DNA from: Rhyacichthys aspro
Taxonomy: Eukaryota; Chordata; Actinopteri; Gobiiformes; Rhyacichthyidae
Assembly: GCA_036850595.1 (NCBI GenBank)
Contig: CM072151.1
Coordinates: forward strand, 24,072,140 to 24,136,139
DNA: 64,000 nt
Reading direction: 5' to 3'
Below are positions 43,821-55,258 of this stretch, one piece after another. The notes beneath the pieces are model-generated. The model was not told where the DNA came from, made no database searches, and saw nothing but the letters and a program-made list of their open reading frames with translations. Position 1 is the stretch's first letter. Every line of letters begins with the position of its first letter. A program made the position numbers and the translations under genes.

Positions 43821-46036
43821 CAGAGATGTACACAAGTCTTTTTGTCCAAGTCAAGTCTCAAGTCTTTGACTACGAGTCCAAGTCAAATCCGAGTCTTTTG
43901 GTCCCTAGCCCAAGTCAAGTCCAAGTATTTTGGTCACAAGTCCAAGTCAAGTCAAGTCTCTTTGCATACGTAGCTTTATGTGAGTACTTGAAGCTTGATA
44001 CTGCTGTCTTATTAATAAACCTATTGTATATGAATGTATCATTTTTGAAAAAGTAAGCTACAGAGTATAGTTAATTTCAAAATAGAAAGAACAACAAAAC
44101 ATGTTTAGTATTCTTAACTAGGGATGCATCAATCCAGCTTTTTTAGTACAGATCCTGATCCAGGTGGGGTGAGGATCTGCAGGTATCAGATACTGACCCA
44201 ATCCATCTGGTATTTGAATATAGATCATATGAATAAAGACCCTTGTATTTGTTACGTGACCCATTATGGCGATAGGGGTTATTATTACATTTTATTGTAA
44301 TGAGTAGATTTGTCCAAATAAAAAGAAAGTAAAGACCTGCTCTTTTCCCATTGTATAGCCATACAATCTCAACTTATTAAAGAGTAATTCGTTTTATTTA
44401 TGATTCATTTTTTTATGATTGTTGTGGTAGGCTATATTTGTTGGCTACTATAATCCAGAGGTTAGCATTGATCAAACCAAAATGAATAGAATTTATCCTC
44501 AGGAAGAAGACAAGTTAATAAACCAGCTGATGGATTTTAGGGATTGTAGCTTTACTGTTTTACACTCAAAATGAATAAAATGCATCTTACAACAGCAGCT
44601 TTTTGTCAAACCTCACTCATGTAAACAGTGGCGGGCTGTGCATTTCACGCTTGGGCATTCAGTGACGTCCCACTTACACATTACAAATCACCTCAATATA
44701 GGCTAGTCAAGCAACACTTAATTCAGGAGCATTTAAAACCAATAAGCATGCATTCACAATTAATAGCAGGAAACTAAGTTCACAGATACTATCAAAAATA
44801 AAAAATAAAAAGGTGATTAAAAGATGCCAAACACAATGCCACCAATTTGCAGCGTTTCTCAGAAGCTGTGAGCCACAGTTTCTGTTCATAGTTGCTCATC
44901 TGGAAATGATGGACAAACCCTTTTCCTTGCTGGGACAGGCTAGCTAGCACAGCACAGACCTCTTCTCACAATATCCAGCTTTTCGTGAAAGGCCCGTCTT
45001 GAAAATGGTGTGGAAAGTATATCTGCAACCAGATCAATCTCTTCTCCTCCTTCAGCCATTATGGGTTTAAAATACAGTGAAAGCTGTTGGATCTCCGGGT
45101 CTAGTTCGGTATTCTGCAAATTGCCACCTTTGAGGCTCTAGCAAGTGCTTATCCAATCACAGGACACGTACACGTCCAGTTTAACGTAAGACCTCTAGCT
45201 GGCCTTGGTATGCAGAATCGAGATCTGAAGGCTATTGCGACTGACTGTGCCAGTTCACTTACAGTGCACAGGGGCCTGCTCTGTTGAAATATAATTGGAT
45301 AAAAACTCTACTATAATAAACAACATTGGAAGCCACTCAACTAAGTGGATATAATATGACATAAAGAGAACAGAGAATAGAGAATAATTTTGTTTACATA
45401 TTTATGAAAATAAAATAAAATAAATTTACTTTTCTGAGCATGTTTAGGCCAGCAGAGAAGGCCTTGCAGGCCCTGACGGCCCACCACTGCATGTAAATCA
45501 TATTAGTGAGTAAAGACAGCAGTTTGCTCTGTGGGGCTCTGTGGTAATACTCAGAGGGATGGGCTGTGAAACGCTGATAAAAGTGTAAGCTACAAACAGT
45601 TAGCTTTCCTTTAGCTTGCTGCTAACAAGAAGCTGCAATCTAAACAACAGTTAATAGCAACTGCGGACAAAGCAAGTGGATATATCATACTCTTGTTCCC
45701 TCTCCCTGATTCAGCTGAACCCTGCTTTGCTCGTGAGCGTGCAGTGCGCTGTTCCCGGTGAGTGAGAGCGCACTCCATGCACTGCTGTTCTCAATAACAA
45801 TTGAATAGTTTATAACAAAATCTAAAAAAAAAATCTCCACTCCGCTTGACAAATAGACAAATATAACAAGAAATTAAAAGAGCGCCAAGCCAGTGGGAAA
45901 AGGTTAATTGTCAACGAGTCTCAAACTGCGAGTCCAAGTCAAGTCCTGAGTCTTTGGACCACGAGTCAAGTCACAAGTCTCTGTCTGTAGTGACTTAAGT
46001 GCGACTTGAGTCCGCTGTGACGAGTCCCTATATCTG
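43821..46036. mobile_element. hAT-type element, 2.2 kb, perfect 8-bp TSD, AGTC-rich ends
   Basis: caagagac occurs at 43813-43820 and 46037-46044. The element starts cagagatgtacac and ends ccctatatctg (inverted cagatata). Both subterminal regions carry many copies of a short caagtcaagtc/gagtc motif in the same direction (43845-43965 and 45915-46020). No transposase was recognised. It hosts another hAT (44626-45489) and a gggatgcatcaatcc MITE-like segment near 44122. Confidence 0.88.
44626..45489. mobile_element. Small hAT element nested in the 2.2-kb hAT, perfect 8-bp TSD
   Basis: catgtaaa at 44618-44625 and at 45490-45497. Inverted termini cagtggcgggctgt and cagtggtgggccgt match at 12 of 14. 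864 bp, without a recognisable transposase. Confidence 0.93.
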
Positions 46037-46064
46037 CAAGAGACTTTGTGTTACAACAAAAGTG

Positions 46065-47062
46065 ACACCTAAACTGGAACAGATGAGTTCCTCTGATGCA
46101 GACTGGGCCAATGACCCAGAGGACAGAAGACAGGCTATTGTTTCAGCCTAAGTGAGGGCGGTGCCATTGTTTCATGAAAAACAAAGAAGCAGCAAACAGT
46201 TGCATTGTCAACATTTGAGCTAGAGTATGTGACCACAGTTCAAGAAGCTCTTTACCTAACACTACTACCAAAGGATATGGTTTCCAGCTTTCAATACACA
46301 ACTAAGGTTTCTGAAGATAATCAAGGGACTATATGCCTGGCAAGGAACCCTGTAAATCGCCAAAAAGCAAGCATGTGGACATTAAGTACTATTTATAAGT
46401 GTTAAGGTCCCTAGCCCTCTGTGTTTTTTTTTTCAGTTTCTTCTCCCCCTCCCTTTGTCTATCTCTGCTGTGGGCGTGGCTCCTCCCTCAGCTCCTGCAC
46501 CCGGGATGGCTGGCCTGCACACCTGCAATCAATCTACTCATCTGCTGCAGTACTAAGACCCAGGCTCCTCTCCACTGCCAGATCGTCAGTTAACCTCAGT
46601 GGTGAAGACACAGGCCTTTTTCTGCATTTTTGTCAGTATTTCAAGTGTTTTTTGGATTTTCCTGATCCTGTTCTTCCTTGTGTTCTCCCAGATCTCCGTG
46701 CAGGCCAGTCATTCAGTCTGCCATCTACCAACTTACCTTCTTCAGCTCCCAGAGCCTCGGCAGCCATCTTAAGATCTCCAGCTCCAGTCTGTCAGCCTCA
46801 TCCATCTTCGCACCTAATCTGAGCTTCGAGTGCCAGCCACATCCAGTCTCTAACCATTGTTTAAATAAATTTGCCTCCGTTACCTGATTGTCTCGGGGTC
46901 CTCCTACCTCTCTGGCCGTAACAATAAGGTCAAATGTGTTGCAGGGTAAAATTGTTTTGGTGTGTTGTCCTACTGAAAACATAGTCCCAGACGTGTTCAC
47001 AAAGTCTACTACAAGGGCCAAAATTGAAAGGTTTTGTTCTTATTTGTTTGGCATGTAATGTT
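46065..47062 (+). pseudogene. Copia RNase H and Pol C-terminus remnant, split by a solo LTR
   Basis: SSDADWANDPEDRR at 46085-46130, ALSTFELEYVTTVQEALYLT at about 46195-46260 and SEDNQGTICLARNPVN at 46315-46360 are the copia RNase H motifs. After the LTR insertion (46400-46923) the end of Pol continues as VCCPTENIVPDVFTKSTTRA ... FCSYLFGM with stop at about 47057. Confidence 0.85.
46400..46923 (+). mobile_element. Solo LTR (524 bp) with perfect 5-bp TSD
   Basis: TGTTAAGGTCCCTAG to CTCTGGCCGTAACA with ataag at 46395-46399 and 46924-46928. It contains gtttaaataaatttgcctcc (AATAAA) 45 bases before the end. It interrupts copia RNase H sequence. Confidence 0.95.
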
Positions 47063-47096
47063 ATCTGCTGAGGTCAGTGGCATCATCGAGTGGGGG

Positions 47097-47335
47097 TGTT
47101 AGAGTATGATGCATGCCACATAAACAAACTTTGCACATCTGTGTGTTGTATATGCATACATTCCTAGACACAGGTTAAATAAAAGGTGGCCCCTTCCCTT
47201 CCAGTGCAGTGTGTATAGATATCTCCTAGCATAGTATATATAGATTTCTCCTGTGTCTCTGTTCAATGATTAGGCTAGCCAACCCAAATACTAATAATGT
47301 CTACGGCCAAGGACCCTGGAGAGAGCTCCCAAAAA
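47097..47335 (+). repeat. Copia relic 3' LTR
   Basis: It starts TGTTAGAGTATGATGCATGC directly after a polypurine tract gagtggggg (47088-47096). It is about 85% similar by eye to the 5' LTR over the first 180 bp. It is followed by the target duplicate gtatc. Confidence 0.85.
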
Positions 47336-47340
47336 GTATC

Positions 47341-47780
47341 TTTTACATCACATCAGTTTGATTTGAATAATTTATGCCTCATTTTCATGCATCATTTTGT
47401 GAATTCACTTTTTGGCTGTTTTGTGTTCAAGTGTAGATTTGTCTATGTGCAAGGTGGCGTTCTTCCCTTCATATCTTTAGAGTAGTTTAGTGGCATTTGT
47501 CTTTTTGTTGTCTTTTTTTTTACTGTGTCCCTAAAAAATATTACCTACAAAATTTATTGGAGGGCCAAATAAAACATTGCAAAGGGACGCAAATAATACC
47601 CATCTCTTTTGTAATGTCCATTCAGTGTTGTTGTAGCCTACATAGTAAAAAGGTTTTATTTCAATAAAATTTACTCTGATTAAACAATGTTACAGTCAAA
47701 ACATACATAAAAGCCATGAAAAGATAGTGCATAGTGTTAATACCATTGAAATGTAATTAATTCCAGACGAGTCTAGCTTG
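47341..47780. other. Intergenic, nothing recognised
   Basis: The first 45 bp belong to the host unit that was the copia target (see 33176-33240). No gene or other element was found. Confidence 0.5.
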
Positions 47781-47789
47781 GGTCTAGCT

Positions 47790-48082
47790 CAGGGGTGGGC
47801 AAACTTTTTGGTAGTTGGTTTAGTGGAAAAAGTGGTGGCTGATATTATGTTCTTTGAAAACTGCAAACTGGCAAATAATACATAAGGCTACTGACTGGAC
47901 TTCAGTTAAAAAACATCTCTGTCCATTCCATATTAAAAACTTGAAGTGTGAATGGACATTTTCTGTTTGTAGATATCATGGTGGCTTTAGCAAAAGTACA
48001 AGGCAAATATATGCTTGGCGGGCCGCATTACACAGCTCAACTTGCCGCATGTGGCCCCCGGGTCTTAGTTTGCCCACCACTG
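47790..48082. mobile_element. hAT MITE (293 bp) with perfect 8-bp TSD upstream of dnah10
   Basis: gtctagct at 47782-47789 and 48083-48090. Inverted termini caggggtgggcaaact and cagtggtgggcaaact. Near the right end it carries ggcgggccgcatta and gtggcccccgggtc, usual for this teleost MITE group. It sits about 230 bp upstream of the dnah10 X-box. Confidence 0.95.
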
Positions 48083-48308
48083 GTCTAGCTCCATGCACAG
48101 TTCCATGTCTAGCGGCTTCATGTGGGGTCATTCCCCTCTCTCTGTCCCCGTTTACCCTCCCGATACCTCTATATTACAAGATACTTATCTAAGACGAATT
48201 TAGTTCGTTGACGATAAGGTTTTAACCTAGACGTTGTCCCCTACCGTCGTGATCCAGCTGATTGACGGGGCCCAATGAAAAGCCTCTCTTTTTTTTCGTT
48301 TATAGTTG

Positions 48309-48322
48309 GTTGCCAAGGCAAC
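48309..48322. promoter_or_regulatory. Perfect X-box (RFX site) in the dnah10 promoter
   Basis: GTTGCCAAGGCAAC fits the X-box consensus GTNRCC-N2-RGYAAC on both halves and is a perfect palindrome. It lies 120 bp upstream of the dnah10 ATG. RFX2/RFX3, acting with FOXJ1, are known to drive motile-cilium genes through such sites. Confidence 0.88.
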
Positions 48323-48324
48323 GT

Positions 48325-48338
48325 GACGCCATGGTAAC
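48325..48338. promoter_or_regulatory. Second, imperfect X-box-like site
   Basis: GACGCCATGGTAAC matches the X-box except for A at the second position, two bases after the perfect site. A further ggtaaccg half-site recurs at about 48351. Confidence 0.55.
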
Positions 48339-48441
48339 CGCTAACAAAAAGGTAACCGATGGAACTTTTTGGAAAGAAAACTTTAGTCATTTGAGGGGCA
48401 TTTAAACAAAGAAATGCAGCTGCTGGTGGTGGTATATTAAA

Positions 48442-49087
48442 ATGTACGACCTACGCGTGGAGTGGATCCGGCGGTGTGTGTGCTCAGGCTTATACCTGCC
48501 GGGGAGGCCTAACTGCTTCGACCGGTTACTCCAGCGAGGGGACGGCGAGCAAGAACAGAAAATCATCCGCTTTCTCAACTTTGTCTCTGATGAAGGCACT
48601 CCATCATGCCTGTTGTTTTTTAAAAGCGTTAGAGAGGAGGAAATTGAAATTAAGATTCCAGTCGGTAAGTGCACAGAGGTAAATACTAACTACATTATCT
48701 TATTTCAGGTTAACAGTGGACTTAACCTATCCGCTAGCTAGCGTTAGTGTCCACTCAGATGGTCACTTTTTATCGTTTCAGGAGACGGGCGAGAAAGATA
48801 CAGTGACGATGATGAAAACAGTGAAGGGAGAACAACCGAAGAACAAGCTCACATCTGTGTAAGCAGATACAATTTACTGTTGCGTTCTGTTTCATCCAAG
48901 AGTTGTTCACAGAGTCATATATCTCTATATCTCTATATCTCAGAGAACAGAGCTCCAGGTGGTCTATCAGACTGAGCTTCAAGTTGAAGTAGATCATTTC
49001 CCAGAAAAATTCAGTAAATATCGTATTTTCTACTTCATGAGATACACAAATGGTAAGAATGGTAAGATATGTATGTATGTATGTATG

Positions 49088-49162
<75 letters not shown>

Positions 49163-49834
49163 GTGATAGCCCTATGTAGCCTACTTAAAACAACTATTTT
49201 TCTTTCTTTTATATTAAGAAACAGTTCTTGAGCCTCTAGATATGAAGGAGGCCTATAAGGCATTGCCCAAACTGTTTGACATTGGTCTGTTAAATGGTTC
49301 ACCCCTTGCTATTCTCAGGAATAAACTTACACATGTGAGTATGAGTAAGTAATGTATGCTCCTCAACATTAATTCTGATTGCACTTACTCTAAATGTGTC
49401 TAGGTGTACTTACCACTCATCACACACCAACAGCTGTGTGTTACTAGTGGTGTTTATCAAGGTGGAGACGCTGAGAAGAATAGTGCAGCAAAGGCGAGCA
49501 AACAGTTGATTGTTCGTGATGAGCTGCTTCACATGTTGTACAAGTTTTTAGGACTGGTCAACACAACGCTTCAACAACTCCAAATTCAAGGTTATTGGAA
49601 GTTATTACTCAAAGAGGACCCTGCGCTAAGTAAAAGATTTTAAACATGTGTGTTATGTGTCTTCTCTCTGCAGACGAAATCAGGAAGCTGCATATACCTG
49701 ACATGGACCTGGATCAGGACATGGATGCGCTGCTCTCTAATCCTGAGGTTTTAGACAAACTGGAGCAGTGTCTAATGAACTGGCAGACCCAGATCACTGT
49801 TGTTATTGAAGAACAACAGAACAAGAAGCCGCAG
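48442..49834 (+). CDS. dnah10: dnah10 exons 1-6 (N-terminal tail)
   Basis: Exons 48442-48664, 48782-48858, 48944-49052, 49219-49334, 49404-49590 and 49674-49834, about 291 residues. They include an acidic low-complexity insert (DDDENSEGRTTEEQAH), PLDMKEAYKALPKLFDIGLL, and the block SNPEVLDKLEQCLMNWQTQI. Splice sites are GT-AG. Intron 3 carries a (GTAT)n/(AT)n microsatellite at about 49068-49159. This part is the least conserved among dyneins and would tether intermediate and light chains. Confidence 0.9.
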
Positions 49835-52800
49835 GTTTGTAATAATTGTCACACGTAAGTTAAGTATTACTGGTAATTGCATTCATGCATTCATGTTTCT
49901 CAGACTTTTGGAAAATAATGATACATGATATAGATGAAGTTTGGCATTTATTGTTTAAAATGCCACACAGAAATGTTCCAATAATGGTCTTTTGATACCA
50001 TGATTCAGTGCACAGTTTCTGCACATATTAGCATGTCACTAAATTCTCATAACTGAAGCTTGGGTCTTGAGTAGGGTTGGGTACTGAACAATGGTTCCAG
50101 TCGGGCACTGATTAAAAAGAATTTGTGAAATGTTCTGAAATACTGTGTTGTGTTTTTTTTTATGTTTCTGTGTCCATGTTACCTCAGGCACCTGGACCAC
50201 TAGCTGAGATTGTTTTCTGGCAAGAACGGGCGTCCATCTTGAGCGCTCTGAGTGAGCAACTCAAACAACCTGCAGTAAAGAAAATCTTGGAGGTGATGAC
50301 CAAATCACACAGAGGCATCATTAAGACCCTGGAATCAACTCTCTCTGAACTAAACAAATATCGAGTGGAGGCAGATGAAAACTTATGCTTTGTCAGCACA
50401 CTGGAAAGACACTTCATGGTGAGTATTCTGAGGTCATTCTGCAAGCGGTAGAATGTTGTAACCCACTTTATGAGTAAAATAAATATGTGCATAAATATAT
50501 GCATATGTATTACTGGCTAAAATGTAATTGAATGTTTTTTGCCATTATGTTTAACAACAACTCATTTTTGTAATGGAAGGATAAAAACTTTTGCCCTAGA
50601 TTTTTCTGTAATATTCATTTTCTTTCATTTATCTCTATCTTGCAAAAAGCCTGATTTTAATACCTCTATTTTGGCTTTATCTTTGTTTTGTTCTTATTCT
50701 CAATGCAATTGTATCCATTTTGCTGTCATGACATGTCTATTTAAAATTTCCTTAAGTATGTTCATAAAAGCATTAAATTAAACCCTGGGGTTGTAGGCAC
50801 TATCCACATCAAACCATTCAATATTTCTCCCTTCCTCCACAGTACTATTTATATCAAATGTTTAACAAAAGTTTGCTTCAAACCTTACCCTATTAAAAAA
50901 AGGATTTAGATTATGGTCACTAAAATGAATTGTTACTGTTTGCATATATATAATCAAAATATTTTGACTTGCTATTAGGCTATTAACCAAATTAGTAAAA
51001 GTTATTGTTGGTAATTGAACAATGTTAGAGTGAGGGTAAGCACTGCAGGTCTGTAGCAGAAATTTCTTTCATTTAAGACAAAAGAACTCATCCTCATATG
51101 GATTCAATATCATTGCACATTAGATTTTAATTTACGGAACATGACTTTGGACAAAGGACTCCACCACCAAAGCTATTTTCATCCATTCTTTTTTTTCAAT
51201 GTTTTTAATATGAGTTTTGAATAGAGCAATTTAGGTGTGTTTCATCTGTTAATTGATTAATGTTATGTATTTTTTTCCTTATTCTACAGATATTAATAGG
51301 CCCATAGCTTAAATAAACTAGATAGGATTTTTAATATGGCCTTTCGTCACGATTTCCAGCCCTTAAGTTAACAAACTTGTCCAAGGTCGTTCATCTTAGT
51401 GACTTCACAATGTGGCTATTTGTCTATTTTTGTTTTTTGATGAGTCGCCTGACATAGCGTGCCATGTCCATTTTGTTCCTATTTAAACCCTTTCATTATT
51501 CCTCTGCCCAGATTTTGAAAAGTCAAAAAGCACTGCAACCCCTTCAGTTTGTTGTAGAACAATAAACTGAAAAAAAAAACAAAAAAAAAATTTTGTGGTA
51601 TTGTTATAAAGTCTGTGTAATGTACTATTCTTTCAGAATTTGGCAACAGGAAAAACTTTTGCTGTCATCTTGGAAACCGTTCCTCCTTTAATGACAAGCC
51701 TGGGAACAGTGTGGATCATCTCCTGCCACTATAACACAAATGAACGGATGGTCCCTTTGATGGAGCGCATTGGTTGGCAGCTGTGTGAACGTGTGGCTCT
51801 GGTTATTGATGTCCGTCTGCTGTTTACGTATGTGAATGTTATATTTATCTGTACCTTTATCTGTAATTGTACACCAGTCACTACTCAAATAAGCTATTTA
51901 ATTGTCACATTTGGTTTATTTAAACATGTAATTGGGCAGTGAAAAGAGAGAATTGGCCAAATTAAAGGTTCATGATGCTAAGCAAGTCCTGGACCAGTGG
52001 AAATTCTCCTACTTTGAGGTGCGTGCTGACATTGAAGAACTGGGAAGAGTTCGCCGCTGGGAATTTGACCGCAAAAGTTTGTTTGAGAGGACAGATTACA
52101 TGGCTTCAGTCTGCCAAGATCTTTACAGCATTTTACAGGTTAGTTATACAAACACATATGCATTTACTATCAATGGGGTCTTTATTATCCCCTGGGTAAA
52201 AGTGTTTCACAGCAGTAAATAGTACAGTATGTACAGTAAATACATCATAAATCCTATCTGGTGAATTGTCAAAAAGCCAACAGGAATGAGTGGGTTTTTG
52301 TGCCTTTTGTGAGTGTGTGACTGGGACCAGAATGGAGCACAATTCATCCCACAGAGGGTGGCTTGGATCAGTGGTGATTTATGATTATTTTGTATTCAGA
52401 AGTTACACCCCCGCTAGAAGACAAGGTTAAAAACAGTGAATCAGACTGAATAGGGAGCATTAGGGAGTATCTTGAAGCCCTTACATTTTTTCTAGGCCTA
52501 CATGTTCAATTACATTTTGTTGAGACAGTGGTATTAGTGCTGCACAGCCAATACAAAAGTTTAAAACATTGACATTTTACCATTTTCAGAGTGACTGACA
52601 TTTCACATTTAAGTCATGGTGAAGTCTACAAAAGTTTTTTCTATTCTATTTCGCCATGAAACTCTGCTTAAACTTACTCTGCAATGTTTGTTTACTTTTT
52701 AAAGTAAAAGAGAGGTTAACTGAGATTTCTAAGGGTCTAGCCTCTCTATAAGACAAACACAAAAAGAGATTTCTTGTGGATTTGTGTTTTGTAGATTTTA

Positions 52801-55177
52801 GAGGAATTTTACAACATCTTTGGCCCAGAGCTCAAAAGTGTGACTGGTGATCCAAAGCGCATAGATGAAGTGCTTTGCCGAGTAGACAGCCTGGTGGGGC
52901 CTATTGAGGAAGTCAGTTTTGATCCTTTCAGCATCTCTAAGATGACTAACTGGAAGCTGATAATGCAAGAGTTCAACTCTACTGTTGAGGTGAGTCCAAC
53001 TAGCTGAACCAAACATGAACATAGTGTCTAGCTGCAACACAAAAAGAAATGTAGCCGCAAGTGGCGAGGATTTAGCACTTGCCTGTCGCTGCCCGGTGCT
53101 GGTGTCGGGGTTAAACAATGGTTAAATACCATTGTTACACCCATTTATGTAATAACTGCCCACAAATGTAATAAACCACAAACGTAATAAAAATCTGCAT
53201 GTTTTTAATGTAATAAACCAACAAAAGTAATATTTACTATTACATATATGGAAATCTATTACATTTGTGGGGAAGTTAAATAATGACTTACCAGAAATGT
53301 AATGACTTACCACAAATCTAATAAGAATGATAAAATTCATAAAATATAATATATCTTTGCTCATTTACTTGCACTCATACATGAACAGACAAAAATTTAT
53401 TTTTGGCGTCCGATATAAACTTTTTGTTTTTGTTCTCCAAGTGGTGCTGTCACGCCCATTCTCAGTTTTCCTGTAAAAAAATGTGTTCAAGGCCAGGGAT
53501 TGAGCAAATGCTTTAAATTCAAGCCAAATCAAGCAAAGTATGTGTGAGTTATAACACTTTCATGTTTGAGGGCGAGGAGCAAAAACGTAATGAAAAATCG
53601 CGGCATTGACACGGCACATGAAATATTTTACAAGGTCTTCAACAACTTTTAGTGGGGCACTTGTATAGATGATGTTGAGCAAGTTTGGTGTCGTTGGGTT
53701 AAACTAGGACGAGTTCATTAAAGTTCATCCAAGATATGTGGCTCTGTCACAATATGATTTTTATCGTTGTACTGACATAACAAATCATTTCTCCGAATGT
53801 TGTTTGTCTATGACCAACTTAAGCTTTGATGGGGTCCCACACATGTAAAGATTTTTGATTTTATAGGGGGTGCTGTTGCACCATTTTGTTGTGTTTTCAT
53901 GTGCGTGCCATAAAAAAAAACAAATTACGTGAATTTTGTGCAGATTTTTGGTGACTTTTCGTTAACGTTCAGGTGTCGAAAAAAGCGAGTTAATTTGTCA
54001 TTTACCTAGTGCGCATGTAGTACATAAGTATTGGGGTTAAAAAGGCTCAATAAGATTTATTGATGCAGATAAAAGGATTTATTCAAAATACATGATTTTT
54101 TCACAACATCTGACTTGTATCCTTTGATTTTTGCACATAAATGCTAATTTGCAAATTTTTTAGATTTTTTTATAATTCATAAAAAAAAAAAAAAATCATT
54201 TTATTTGTAAAGCTGCCATTTTGCATTTGAAAGCTTTAATCTGCATTTGTCGATCGCCAAGTACGGGCATTCAGCACCTCCACTTTCAGACACTTGTTCT
54301 GCATATTTTCATCAATTCAATCAATTAATTTGCCTGAACAAATGTATATAGAAACAGTGACAATAAGCATGATAGTGCCCCCTAGAGTTTCAAAAGAAAA
54401 TCCCTGTGAAATGGGCAAAAATTTAGTTTGTCTGAAATGCATGAAATTTGGCACATGCAGCCATGATGTAATGCCAGTCAAAAAGTCTTAAAAAACCTTT
54501 AGGATTTATTTTTTATTTTTTCCGCATCAAGGACCAAAAAAAATTATTATTTTCAGAAATTTATCATGGCACAAAAAAATCAGTACAACCTGTCCTATCT
54601 GCTACGCTGTTGCAGTGGCAATGACCGAAACTTGGAAACAGCAAATGAGCCCATATTACACACCAAAATTTTAGTTTGTTGTAAATGGATAAAATTGGGC
54701 ACATACAATCCTCATGTGTTCCTAAGCAAGAAACTGGACCCATGAGCTAAGTATAACCGTGTTGCCATGGCAGCACTCCAAAATCCAAAAATACTGGCCT
54801 GACATTAAGCCATCAGAGGGTACTTTCTAATTTGTTGAATTTGGGTAAATTTGTTAAATTTGCAACTGCAACTGTCTCTAGGGGTCATTATCTATGTGAC
54901 ACAAAAAGACTTGGATAAAAAAATCCTTTTCATTATCTTGGATCATGAACATGCAGGATTTGCAATGTTGATGTTTTTACTCTCTGACTTCTCAGGCTAT
55001 TGAAGGAGAGGCCATAAACTTCATCGATCAGTCATTCAAGACACTTCGTTCTTCAGCAGCTGCCTTTAATATGCTCCTAAAATTCAAACACATTGGCACC
55101 AGAGAAGCAATCAACAGTCATTTGTTGAGAAAGTTTAATGACATCCTGGCCCAGTATTGCAAAGAGGTCAATAATCC

Positions 55178-55258
<81 letters not shown>

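Larger units (their letters stand above)
33337..47335 (+). mobile_element. Ty1/copia-type LTR retrotransposon relic with nested insertions
   Basis: Direct repeats of about 180-240 bp at 33337 and 47097, both starting TGTTAGAGTA and sharing ttcaatgattaggctagc, are its LTRs. 5-bp gtatc precedes the left LTR (33332-33336) and follows at 47336-47340. The DNA beyond the right end (gtatcttttacatcacatca) continues a host unit whose intact tandem neighbour lies at 33176-33240, which confirms the target. Internal order is copia-like: gag with zinc knuckle, integrase (HEILGH then CETCLQGKF), RT (WADDIVVAS), RNase H. Insertions inside: LTR 34591-34954, retroviral relic about 35431-43335, hAT 37833-41793, hAT 43821-46036, LTR 46400-46923. 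Many stops; dead. Confidence 0.88.

Noticed and set aside
43845..43965. Repeated caagtc units considered as a CRISPR-like or satellite array
   Set aside because: Spacing is irregular, a similar array lies at the other end of a TSD-flanked hAT element, and the genome is a vertebrate.
48402..48674. Minus-strand frame opposite dnah10 exon 1
   Set aside because: Shadow of the real first exon; no homology.
54758..54772. gttgccatggcagc as a third X-box
   Set aside because: The second half does not fit RGYAAC and it lies inside a repeat-derived intron.
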